Positions 1 to 6,259 are shown, counted from the first letter of the stretch. The stretch is DNA of 11,356 bases from Betaproteobacteria bacterium (GCA_021732805.1 JAKFUJ010000319.1:1-11356); one strand, 5' to 3'. The notes: generated by a model not told the origin, from the sequence alone. Program-made: numbers and translations.

Positions 1-1962
1 CGTCTGGCCGCCTACGAGCACGACCTGAAACTGTTTTCGGTGTCGGCGCTGCTGACCCTGCCCTTTCTACTGCTGATGCTCGGCATGTTTTCCGGACGGG
101 GTCACGGCTGGTTCCCGCCGGTATTGCAACTGCTGATCGCCACACCCGTGCAATTCTGGATCGGCAGCCGGTTCTACACCGGCGCGTACCACGCGTTGCG
201 CGGCGGCGGCGCCAACATGGATGTACTGATCGCGCTCGGCACCAGCATGGCTTATTTCTACAGCGCCGCCGTGGTGCTGCACGGGCTGAACGGGCATCTG
301 TATTTCGAAGCTGCCGTAAGCATCATCACGCTGGTGTTCCTCGGCAAACTGCTGGAATCCCGTGCCCGCGCCCGCGCCTCGGCAGCCATCGAGGAATTGA
401 TCCGCCTGCAGCCGAAGACCGCGCGCATCGAACGCGACGGCGGCATTGTCGAAATTCCCGTGGCGGACATGCGCGTCGGCGATGTGTTCGAGGTGCGTCC
501 GGGCGAAGCCGTGCCGGTCGATGGCGAGGTCATCGATGGATCATCCAGCATTGATGAAGCCATGCTCACCGGCGAAAGCCTGCCGGTCGCCAAAAACGCC
601 GGCAAGCCGGTGTATGCCGCCACCATCAACGCTGAAGGACTGCTCCGCTGCAAGGCCACCGGTATCGGCGCCGATACGGCGCTGGCCGGCATCATCCGCC
701 TGGTCGAGGAAGCGCAGGGTTCGAAAGCACCCATCCAGCGCCTGGCCGATGTCATCGCCGGTGTATTCGTACCGGTGGTGGTGGCCATCGCACTGCTGAC
801 GTTCATCGGCTGGTGGTGGTTCAGCGACGATTTCACCACGGCCCTGATCAACGCCATCGCCGTTCTGGTCATCGCCTGCCCCTGCGCACTGGGGCTGGCC
901 ACACCGACCGCAATCATGGTCGGCAGCGGCGCCGGTGCGCGCGCCGGTGTGCTGATCAAAAACGCCGAAGCGCTGGAACACGCCGGCCATATTGATACGC
1001 TGGTCGTTGACAAGACCGGCACCCTGACCCAGGGCAAACCCGCAGTCACCGATATCGTGACCAGCGGCACCACAGATGAATACAGTCTGTTGCGCATCGC
1101 CGCCGCCCTGGAATACGGTTCCGAACATCCACTGGCGCGCGCCGTGCTCGAACACGCCCGCGCACGGCAGATCGCCAGCGTATCGGTGCAAGATTTCGAA
1201 GCCGTCACCGGCAAGGGTGTGCGTGCCGTGGTCGAGGGTAAACCCGCCCTGCTCGGCTCACCGCAGTTCCTCGCTGAAAACGATCTGGGACTTGATGAAC
1301 AGACGGTTGCGCGACTGCAGGACCAGGGCAAGACCGTCATCGGCATCACCCATGATGCACACGTGCTCGGCCTGATCGCCATTGCCGACCCGCTGCGGCC
1401 ATCGTCGCGCGCAGCAGTGGCCGCGCTGCAGGCGCTGGGCATCAACGTCATCATGCTTACCGGAGACAACCGGCGCGCCGCAGCTTATATTGCCCGCGAG
1501 GCCGGCTTGACGACGTTCGAGGCGGAACTGCTGCCGCAGGACAAGGCGCAGCGCGTCAACGCGCTGACGCAGCAGGGACACCAGGTAGGCATGATCGGCG
1601 ACGGCGTGAATGACGCGCCGGCGCTGGCCGCAGCCCGGGTCAGTTTCGCCATTGGCGCCGGTTCCGATGTGGCCATCCATGCCGCCGATGTGACGCTGAT
1701 GCGCAGCGACTTGTTGAGCGCAGTGGATGCCGTGAGCCTGTCGCGCGCGACTTTTCGCAAAATAAAGCAGAACCTGTTTTTTGCCTTTATTTACAATATA
1801 TTGGGTATCCCGCTGGCGGCCGCCGGCCTGCTCAACCCGGTGATCGCCGGCGCGGCAATGGCGATGAGTTCCGTATCAGTGATCAGCAATTCACTGCTGC
1901 TCAAACGATGGAAAGCAGCGCGGAATGCCCCCCAAGGGGACTTCCTTCGGGGCGCGCAGTGA
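1..1962 (+). CDS. copA: Cu(I)-exporting P1B-type ATPase, 5'-truncated by the window edge
   Basis: This inner-membrane ATPase exports Cu(I) from the cytoplasm. The frame is open from base 1, so the gene begins before the window; the GTG at 40 is internal. In the 653 visible codons I see TGES (actuator domain, residues 190-193), the CPC membrane metal site (293-295), DKTGT with phosphorylated Asp337, the nucleotide-domain HP (His376) and GDGVND (533-538). A Tyr-Asn pair (598-599) in the penultimate helix and Met-Ser-Ser (622-624) in the last helix are the residues that mark Cu(I) rather than Zn/Cd pumps. The N-terminal heavy-metal-binding domain(s) expected for the family would lie upstream and cannot be seen. 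The normal end of the protein is about LLLKRWKAARN; the last ~10 residues (PQGDFLRGAQ) and the stop are encoded by a repeat that recurs at 5292-5325. copZ and csoR follow, which fits a copper-efflux operon. Confidence 0.96.
   Translation, partial: RLAAYEHDLKLFSVSALLTLPFLLLMLGMFSGRGHGWFPPVLQLLIATPVQFWIGSRFYTGAYHALRGGGANMDVLIALGTSMAYFYSAAVVLHGLNGHLYFEAAVSIITLVFLGKLLESRARARASAAIEELIRLQPKTARIERDGGIVEIPVADMRVGDVFEVRPGEAVPVDGEVIDGSSSIDEAMLTGESLPVAKNAGKPVYAATINAEGLLRCKATGIGADTALAGIIRLVEEAQGSKAPIQRLADVIAGVFVPVVVAIALLTFIGWWWFSDDFTTALINAIAVLVIACPCALGLATPTAIMVGSGAGARAGVLIKNAEALEHAGHIDTLVVDKTGTLTQGKPAVTDIVTSGTTDEYSLLRIAAALEYGSEHPLARAVLEHARARQIASVSVQDFEAVTGKGVRAVVEGKPALLGSPQFLAENDLGLDEQTVARLQDQGKTVIGITHDAHVLGLIAIADPLRPSSRAAVAALQALGINVIMLTGDNRRAAAYIAREAGLTTFEAELLPQDKAQRVNALTQQGHQVGMIGDGVNDAPALAAARVSFAIGAGSDVAIHAADVTLMRSDLLSAVDAVSLSRATFRKIKQNLFFAFIYNILGIPLAAAGLLNPVIAGAAMAMSSVSVISNSLLLKRWKAARNAPQGDFLRGAQ
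1926..1959 (+). repeat. 34-bp repeat module, copy 1 (inside the copA 3' end)
   Basis: This segment matches the reverse complement of 5292-5325 at 33 of 34 positions; the single difference is C1928 against T. It can fold: CCCCAAGG (1930-1937) pairs with CCTT-C-GGGG (1944-1952), leaving one bulged C and a 6-nt loop. In the copA frame it codes for the C-terminal PQGDFLRGAQ. I do not recognise it as a named element. Confidence 0.8.
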
Positions 1963-2005
1963 TGAGTGCAGAGCGAACTCCGTCCATCACTCCGCACTCA
2001 TCACT
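1958..2005 (+). other. Strong hairpin overlapping the copA stop codon
   Basis: AGTGATGAGTGCAGAG (1958-1973) pairs with CTCCGCACTCATCACT (1990-2005), 15 of 16 positions complementary, across a 16-nt loop. The copA TGA (1960-1962) is inside the left arm. There is no clean U tract after it, so it may be a transcript-end or mRNA-stability structure instead of a classical intrinsic terminator. The same arrangement occurs at the end of pgeF. Confidence 0.65.
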
Positions 2006-2027
2006 CATCACTCATCACTCATCACTT
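1996..2027 (+). repeat. Tandem heptamer repeat (ACTCATC)x4
   Basis: There are four perfect tandem copies of ACTCATC at 1996-2002, 2003-2009, 2010-2016 and 2017-2023, followed by a partial unit (ACT). The first unit also forms part of the right arm of the preceding hairpin. The tract lies 42 bases before the copZ start. A degenerate relative of it lies downstream of pgeF. A perfect short tandem array like this could change copy number by slippage. Confidence 0.9.
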
Positions 2028-2068
2028 TTATCCCGCATCCATTCACTCACAAACCAACGGAGAAACTT

Positions 2069-2275
2069 ATGGAAACCACAGTGGTAGCAATTTCCGGCAT
2101 GACCTGCATGGGCTGTGTGTCCAGCGTGAAACGCGTACTCGGCGGCATGGCCGGCGTCGCTCAGTCGGAAGTCTCGCTGGATACAGCGCAGGCCGCGGTG
2201 ACTTACGACTCCGCCAAAACCAGCCTGCAAGCCATCAAGGCCGCGATCACGGATGCCGGTTATGACGTCGCCTGA
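2069..2275 (+). CDS. copZ: Copper chaperone, heavy-metal-associated domain protein
   Basis: This is a 68-residue cytosolic protein made of a single heavy-metal-associated (ferredoxin-like) domain. The metal site is GMTCMGC, with Cys13 and Cys16. Such proteins carry Cu(I) to CopA-type ATPases and to copper sensors, which fits its place between copA and csoR. I chose ATG 2069 because GGAG (2059-2062) lies 6 nt upstream and the protein then starts directly with the first beta strand, giving the usual family length. The frame stays open further upstream to 1925, but that stretch is repeat DNA and gives low-complexity Ser/His/Thr sequence. The function is firmly inferred from the motif and neighbours; the partner CopA is assumed from position. 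Confidence 0.93.
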   Translation: METTVVAISGMTCMGCVSSVKRVLGGMAGVAQSEVSLDTAQAAVTYDSAKTSLQAIKAAITDAGYDVA

Positions 2276-2600
2276 ACCCAAACGCCCCGCGGCCCGCGCC
2301 GACTGCCATGACCCGCTGTTTGCGCAACATTCGGGCGTCCAGCCGCACAAGCAGTCGTTGCTGAAACGCTTGAACCGCGTCGAAGGCCAGGTGCGCGGTG
2401 TCGCGCAGATGATCACTGATGACCGTTACTGCATTGATGTGCTGACCCAGGTCGCCGCCGTCCAGTCGGCGCTGGACGCCGTGGCGCTGCAATTGCTGGA
2501 GGATCACACCAGGGGATGTGTCGCCGATGCGGTAAAAGCCAACCGCGGCGATCAGGCGATCGCCGAACTGATGACGGTGGTCAAACGCTTCGCGCGGTAA
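2253..2600 (+). CDS. csoR: CsoR-family copper-sensing transcriptional repressor
   Basis: This is a small all-helical DNA-binding repressor of the CsoR/RcnR (DUF156) family. The conserved core LKRLNRVEGQVRGV (residues 37-50) is present. The metal ligands are Cys60, His85 and Cys89. Their 25- and 4-residue spacing matches the Cys36-His61-Cys65 site of Mycobacterium tuberculosis CsoR. Tyr59 and Glu105 match its second-shell residues Tyr35 and Glu81. That pattern points to Cu(I), not Ni/Co (RcnR, Cys-His-His) or persulfide (CstR). The start overlaps copZ by 23 nt at ATG 2253, or by 14 nt at ATG 2262; neither has a strong ribosome site (AAGG sits 12 nt before 2253), so translation is probably coupled to copZ. 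The likely target is the promoter upstream of copA, outside the window. An extra Cys18-His19 pair lies near the N-terminus. Confidence 0.92.
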   Translation: MPVMTSPEPKRPAARADCHDPLFAQHSGVQPHKQSLLKRLNRVEGQVRGVAQMITDDRYCIDVLTQVAAVQSALDAVALQLLEDHTRGCVADAVKANRGDQAIAELMTVVKRFAR

Positions 2601-2621
2601 GGCCCGCCAACAATCCCTGAC

Positions 2622-3452
2622 CTACCAGTTCCAGGGCTGCCACCACTGCGCACTCTTCCGCGGCCCACCCTTCAGGTAAACACTGTCCGGAAAATTGGTT
2701 TTCATCACGCGTTCGGCGTCATTGCGCAGCGCAGTCATGCCCAGCGCGTCATAGGCCTGAACCATGATCACCAGCCCTTCCTCGTTGGCCGGTGCGCTGG
2801 GGTAGGTTTTCAGGGTGTACTGCGCACGGTTGGCGGCCGCAACAAAGGCCTTGCGCTTCATGTAATAACGGGCAACGTGAATTTCATGTGAGGCCAGCGA
2901 ATTGACCAGGTAATTCATGCGCTGGATGGCGTCCGGCGTGTATTTGCTGTTCGGGTAACGCGTCGCCAGATCCTTGAATGCGATAAATGCCTCTGCCGCA
3001 GCCTTGGGATCACGCTCGGACGGGTCCTGCCCGCTGAAAAACCCGAGGATGCCGAGATCGTCATTGAAATTGATCAACCCCTTCAGGAAATACATGTAAT
3101 CGGCGCTGGGGTGATTCGGGTTCTGCTTGACGAAACGTTCGATAGTCGCCAGCGCCGAGGCCGGATCCTCGTTTTTCCAGTAGGCAAAAGCCACTTCAAT
3201 CTGCGCCTGCTGCGCAAAACGGCCGAACGGATAACGCGATTCGATACGTTCGTAATGCTTGATCGCGGTTTCCCAGTTGCGATCGGCGAGTTCCTGACGG
3301 GCCTCGGCGTAGAGCTTCTGCACCGACCAGGCCCGGGTCTCGTCCACTTCCTTGCCGCCGAAGATGCTGCAGCCGCCCAGCAAACCGGCAACAGTGACGG
3401 CGACGAATAACGTTAGAATGTTTCGCTTGAAGGCGAACAGAAATGCAGACAT
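2622..3452 (-). CDS. bamD: Outer membrane protein assembly factor BamD (ComL/YfiO), lipoprotein
   Basis: BamD is the essential lipoprotein partner of BamA in the complex that folds beta-barrel proteins into the outer membrane. From ATG 3452 the protein has 276 residues with a short positive N-terminus, a hydrophobic stretch (LTLFVAVTVAGL) and the lipobox LGGC, so the lipidated residue is Cys28. The rest is tetratricopeptide-like helical repeats, including AIKHYERIESRYPFG and LATIERFVKQNPNHP. An in-frame ATG at 3485 would add 11 residues, but it lies at the start point predicted by the TATAAT at 3492-3497, so 3452 is preferred. The gene is convergent with csoR, with a 21-nt gap, and divergent from rluD, whose coding sequence overlaps it by 10 nt at the 5' ends. 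The bamD/rluD/pgeF grouping resembles yfiO/rluD/yfiH of enterobacteria. Confidence 0.93.
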   Translation of the reverse strand: MSAFLFAFKRNILTLFVAVTVAGLLGGCSIFGGKEVDETRAWSVQKLYAEARQELADRNWETAIKHYERIESRYPFGRFAQQAQIEVAFAYWKNEDPASALATIERFVKQNPNHPSADYMYFLKGLINFNDDLGILGFFSGQDPSERDPKAAAEAFIAFKDLATRYPNSKYTPDAIQRMNYLVNSLASHEIHVARYYMKRKAFVAAANRAQYTLKTYPSAPANEEGLVIMVQAYDALGMTALRNDAERVMKTNFPDSVYLKGGPRKSAQWWQPWNW

Positions 3453-4423
3453 CGATGCAGACTTCAATACGCGCTGATTTTTCATCTGAAAATTATACCG
3501 AAAACGGGGACATCCCGGCTGCGCATCATCTGACGGTGCCGGCAGAATGCGCCGGCTTGCGGCTGGACCAGGCGCTGGCGCAACTGCTGCCGCAGTATTC
3601 CCGCGCCCGGCTGACGACCTGGATCCGGGAAGGCCGTGTCACGGTTGGTGACAAGACCCCTGCGCCGCGCGACAAACTTCATGGCGGCGAGCGGATTACC
3701 GTGCAACCGGCTTTGTCACCCGAAGAAACGGCGTTCCGGCCCGAAACCATCCCGCTGCAGGTCGTTTATGAAGACAACACGCTGATTGTCATCAATAAAC
3801 CCGCCGGACTGGTGGTGCATCCGGGCAGCGGCAACTGGCAGGGCACACTGTTGAACGCGCTGCTCGCCCATGCCCCGCAACTGGCGACCGTCCCGCGCGC
3901 CGGCATCGTGCACCGGCTCGACAAGGACACCAGCGGCTTGCTGGTGATCGCCAAGACCCTGATCGCACAGACCGATCTGGTGCGTCAGTTGCAGGCGCGC
4001 ACCGTCACTCGCGAATACCGCGCAGTCACCCATGGCAAAGTTACCCGCGACGGCAAAATCGAAGGCGCCATCGGCCGCGACCCGCGCAGCCGCACCCGCA
4101 TGGCCGTGGTGCGCGGTGGAAAACCGGCAGTCACGCATTACAAAGTGCTGGAAAAACTGGCGCGTGCCAGCGTGCTCGCCTGCCGTCTCGAAACCGGCCG
4201 CACCCATCAGATTCGCGTGCACTTGCAGAAACTCGGCCATCCGATCTGGGGTGACCCGGTTTATGGGCCGCGCAATCCACCCGTCACGCCGCAACTGCCG
4301 CGACAGGCGCTGCATGCCGAAAAACTGGCGCTGACCCATCCGCAAAGCGGTGAAACCCTGCACTGGCAGGCCCCTCTGCCCGACGACATGCAACAACTGA
4401 TCGCTGCGTTGCGCGAAGAATGA
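3443..4423 (+). CDS. rluD: 23S rRNA pseudouridine synthase, RluD-type
   Basis: This enzyme isomerises specific uridines to pseudouridine in 23S rRNA (helix 69, positions 1911/1915/1917 in the E. coli enzyme). An S4-type RNA-binding domain covers roughly residues 38-90 (LRLDQALAQLLPQYSRARL...). The RluA-type catalytic domain follows, with GIVHRLDKDTSG carrying the catalytic Asp160. A downstream RTHQIRVHL motif and a C-terminal AEKLALTHP segment are also typical. At 326 residues the length is normal. The N-terminus is ~20-25 residues longer than E. coli RluD; ATG 3443 is chosen because AAGG (3430-3433) lies 9 nt upstream, while the in-frame ATG at 3455 has no ribosome site. The first eight codons are an imperfect 12-bp duplication (MQTSMQTS). 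The stop overlaps the pgeF start as ATGA. RluC-like specificity cannot be fully excluded, but pgeF linkage favours RluD. Confidence 0.93.
   Translation: MQTSMQTSIRADFSSENYTENGDIPAAHHLTVPAECAGLRLDQALAQLLPQYSRARLTTWIREGRVTVGDKTPAPRDKLHGGERITVQPALSPEETAFRPETIPLQVVYEDNTLIVINKPAGLVVHPGSGNWQGTLLNALLAHAPQLATVPRAGIVHRLDKDTSGLLVIAKTLIAQTDLVRQLQARTVTREYRAVTHGKVTRDGKIEGAIGRDPRSRTRMAVVRGGKPAVTHYKVLEKLARASVLACRLETGRTHQIRVHLQKLGHPIWGDPVYGPRNPPVTPQLPRQALHAEKLALTHPQSGETLHWQAPLPDDMQQLIAALREE
3492..3497 (-). promoter_or_regulatory. Candidate -10 box for bamD, inside the rluD coding sequence
   Basis: The - strand reads TATAAT exactly here. Transcription would start near 3485 and leave a leader of about 33 nt before ATG 3452. 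I see no good -35 at 16-18 nt, so this is only a candidate. Confidence 0.4.
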
Positions 4424-5157
4424 ACACTATTCATCCGCAATGGATCATTCCTGAGTGGCCGGCGCCGGCGCATGTGCGGGCGCTGGTCACCACACGTGCC
4501 GGCGGTGTCAGCAGCGGGGCCTGTGCCGGCATGAATCTCGGTCGGCGCACGGCTGACGATCCGGCGGCGGTCGAGGCCAATCACGCACAGCTGAACCGGC
4601 TGCTGCCGCAACCACCGCGTTGGCTGGCGCAGGTGCATGGCAACACTGTAGTGGATGTCGATACCCTGGCCGTGGTGCCGCAGGCCGACGCCAGCGTCGC
4701 ACGCCGCCCCGGAACGGTCTGCGCCATTCTCGTTGCCGACTGCCTGCCCGTATTGTTCACCGACCGCGCCGGCACCTGCATCGCCGCCGCGCACGCCGGC
4801 TGGCGTGGTCTGGCCGGCGGCGTCATCGCCAATACCGTTGCACGCATGCCGGCCAAACCTGCCGGGCTGCTGGCCTGGATCGGCCCCGGCATCGGACCGA
4901 CCGCTTTTGAAGTCGGCGATGATGTACTGCAGGCCTTCTGCACAGAAGAGCCGGAAAGTAAATCGGCGTTCAAGCCGTTGCGGGCTGGTAAATGGTTGTG
5001 CAACCTGCCGGCGCTGGCACGCGATGCCTTGCGCCGCGCCGGCGTGACAGAGGTGTATGGCGGCGACCTGTGTACATATACCGATCCACAACGCTTTTAT
5101 TCCCACCGCCGCAATCCGGCGACTGGGCGCATGGCGGCGCTTATTTGGAGACAGTGA
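4420..5157 (+). CDS. pgeF: Peptidoglycan editing factor PgeF (YfiH, laccase-domain protein)
   Basis: This is a 245-residue protein of the YfiH/DUF152 (multicopper polyphenol oxidase, laccase) family. In E. coli PgeF removes wrongly incorporated L-serine from peptidoglycan precursors, correcting MurC errors; some homologues have been reported as polyphenol oxidases or purine nucleoside enzymes. The conserved metal triad is visible: His73 in QVHG, Cys108 in ADCLP and His125 in HAGWRG. The C-terminal CTYTDPQRFYSHRR is also typical. Its ATG overlaps the rluD stop by 4 nt (ATGA), so the two are translationally coupled, as in many proteobacteria. The stop codon TGA at 5155-5157 is the first piece of a repeat element. 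The length is normal and no key residue is missing. The family assignment is secure; the exact substrate is taken from homology. Confidence 0.93.
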   Translation: MNTIHPQWIIPEWPAPAHVRALVTTRAGGVSSGACAGMNLGRRTADDPAAVEANHAQLNRLLPQPPRWLAQVHGNTVVDVDTLAVVPQADASVARRPGTVCAILVADCLPVLFTDRAGTCIAAAHAGWRGLAGGVIANTVARMPAKPAGLLAWIGPGIGPTAFEVGDDVLQAFCTEEPESKSAFKPLRAGKWLCNLPALARDALRRAGVTEVYGGDLCTYTDPQRFYSHRRNPATGRMAALIWRQ

Positions 5158-5221
5158 TGAATGATGAGTGATGAGCGCGGAACTAACCCCGCCCTTAGCT
5201 CATCATTCCTCACTCATCACT
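5153..5221 (+). other. Large hairpin at the pgeF stop codon
   Basis: Arms 5153-5176 and 5198-5221 are complementary at 21 of 24 positions. An inner GCGG/CCGC stem (5177-5180 with 5189-5192) sits in the loop. The pgeF TGA lies in the left arm, which begins AGTGATGA exactly as the hairpin at the copA stop does. No U tract follows. It may end or protect the rluD-pgeF transcript. Confidence 0.65.
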
Positions 5222-5273
5222 TGCTCACCTCCCCGCCCTTCGCTCCTCACTCCTCACTCATAACTCATCACTT
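5208..5273 (+). repeat. Degenerate heptamer tract, second copy of the intergenic repeat
   Basis: Variants of the ACTCATC unit (CTCACTCATCACTT, CTCCTCACTCCTCACTCATA, ACTCATCACTT) fill this stretch, split by a C-rich insert (5229-5243). Like the copy after copA, it follows a stop-codon hairpin in the same orientation and ends in CACTT...TATCCCGC-like sequence. It is less regular than the perfect fourfold array at 1996-2023. The stretch has no gene of its own. Confidence 0.7.
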
Positions 5274-5276
5274 GGT

Positions 5277-5282
5277 TATAAT
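5277..5282 (+). promoter_or_regulatory. Candidate -10 box (TATAAT) in the repeat, upstream of the ZIP gene
   Basis: There is a perfect TATAAT, with G at -14 but no recognisable -35 at 16-18 nt. It would give a ~58-nt leader to the ZIP gene. The matching place in the copA/copZ repeat reads CTTTTATCCCGC and lacks the perfect hexamer. Confidence 0.3.
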
Positions 5283-5291
5283 CCCGCCTCG

Positions 5292-5325
5292 CTGCGCGCC
5301 CCGAAGGAAGTCCCCTTGGGGGACA
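5292..5325 (-). repeat. 34-bp repeat module, copy 2 (inverted relative to copy 1)
   Basis: This is the reverse complement of 1926-1959 with one mismatch. It begins CTGCGCGCCCCGAAGGAAG and runs into a G5 run. It lies 22 nt before the ZIP start codon and can form the same imperfect hairpin, so it may affect translation of that gene. Confidence 0.8.
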
Positions 5326-5347
5326 GCCCCTCTGAAAGCCCTCCCTT

Positions 5348-6142
5348 TTGAATACACTGACTTGGATCGTTATCGCCACCCTCGCCGGCGGCATCCTGTC
5401 GGCTGTCGTTGCCAGCCTGTTTGCGATCCAGGCCAAGGCGTCGCAGGTGCCGATGCTGGTCAGTTATGCGGTCGGCGCGCTGCTCGGCGCCGCGTTCATC
5501 GAAGTACTGCCCCACGCCTTCGAGAAAAGCGAAAACATCCAGGCCACCGCGGCCACCGTGCTGTTCGGCATTCTGGGATTTTTCATCCTCGAAAAGCTGG
5601 TGCTGTGGCGGCACTGCCATGTCGAGGCATGCGAAGCCCATGACCCGCACACGCCGCCGCAACCGAATCATGGCCACAACGATCACGGCCGCAGCGGGCT
5701 GATGATCCTGGTCGGCGACACCTTTCACAATTTTGTCGACGGCGTGCTGATCGCCGCCGCCTTCATGGCCGACATCCAGTTGGGCATCGTCACCGCCATC
5801 GCCATCATCGCCCACGAAGTGCCGCAGGAAGTCGGCGACTTCCTGATTTTGCTGCACTCCGGTTACAGCAAAGGCAAGGCAATGCTGTTGAATATAATCG
5901 CCAGCGCAGCCATGGTCATCGGCGGCGTTCTGGCGTATTTCATGCTGCAGATCGCGCAGTCGCTGGTCACACCGCTGCTGGCACTGGCCGCAGCCAGCAT
6001 GCTCTATGTCGCCGTCGCCGACCTGATCCCGGGCCTGCACCGGCGACCGGAACTGGCGGCCACTGCGCAACAAGTGCTGCTGATCGGACTCGGTATCGCA
6101 ACCATCTGGCTGGTCGGCGCCTGGGCGCACGGCAGCCACTGA
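5348..6142 (+). CDS. ZIP-family divalent metal transporter
   Basis: This is a 264-residue inner-membrane protein of the ZIP (ZupT/GufA-like) family, which moves Zn(II), Fe(II) or related ions toward the cytoplasm. About eight hydrophobic segments can be read. The signature helices are present: HNFVDG (His127, Asn128, Asp131) and HEVPQEVGDF (His156, Glu157, Pro159, Glu161), which build the binuclear metal site. The cytosolic loop between the third and fourth helices (residues 89-113) is rich in His and Cys (His89, Cys90, His91, Cys95, His98, His101, His108, His110, His113), as usual for metal sensing in this family. The only start giving a full first helix is TTG 5348; a stop lies in frame at 5333-5335 and the next ATG (5452) would remove that helix. 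No clear ribosome site is visible. The metal preference cannot be told from sequence, so I give no symbol. Confidence 0.88.
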   Translation: MNTLTWIVIATLAGGILSAVVASLFAIQAKASQVPMLVSYAVGALLGAAFIEVLPHAFEKSENIQATAATVLFGILGFFILEKLVLWRHCHVEACEAHDPHTPPQPNHGHNDHGRSGLMILVGDTFHNFVDGVLIAAAFMADIQLGIVTAIAIIAHEVPQEVGDFLILLHSGYSKGKAMLLNIIASAAMVIGGVLAYFMLQIAQSLVTPLLALAAASMLYVAVADLIPGLHRRPELAATAQQVLLIGLGIATIWLVGAWAHGSH

Positions 6143-6168
6143 TACTATCCGATAGCGGCGCCCGCGCA

Positions 6169-6197
6169 TTGTCTGTGCGCACATACTGATATGTTAT
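6169..6197 (+). promoter_or_regulatory. Candidate phaC promoter with an embedded palindrome
   Basis: TTGTCT (6169-6174) and TGTTAT (6192-6197), 17 nt apart, each match the sigma-70 boxes at 4 of 6 places. Between them TGTGCGCACA (6174-6183) is a perfect 10-bp palindrome, well placed to be an operator. Further on, GCGAATG (6205-6211) and CATTCGC (6230-6236) form a second dyad. PhaR of other bacteria binds TGC/GCA-rich dyads, so PhaR control is plausible but unproven. Confidence 0.3.
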
Positions 6198-6259
6198 TGT
6201 GATTGCGAATGCAGTGGCCATACACATGTCATTCGCCTGCACTATGCTGCTGACTGCCC

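Noticed and set aside
1996..2027. CRISPR-like array
   Set aside because: The units are 7 bp and contiguous with no spacers, so this is a simple tandem repeat.
1925..2068. N-terminal extension of copZ starting at 1925
   Set aside because: The extra residues translate the repeat and heptamers (Ser/His/Thr-rich). ATG 2069 has a good ribosome site and gives the normal family length.
2601..2640. Bidirectional terminator between csoR and bamD
   Set aside because: Only a 5-bp CCCTG/CAGGG match with a 12-nt loop is seen, it overlaps the bamD end, and no U tract is present on either strand.
3391..3419. rluD promoter inside bamD (TAGAAT at 3414-3419)
   Set aside because: The -10-like hexamer has no -35 at a usable distance (the nearest TGACGG is only 13 nt away), so support is too weak.
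5161..5643. 160-codon + strand frame starting in the repeat after pgeF
   Set aside because: It begins in heptamer repeat DNA and continues out of frame through the ZIP gene, with no domain. The ZIP frame is clearly the real one.
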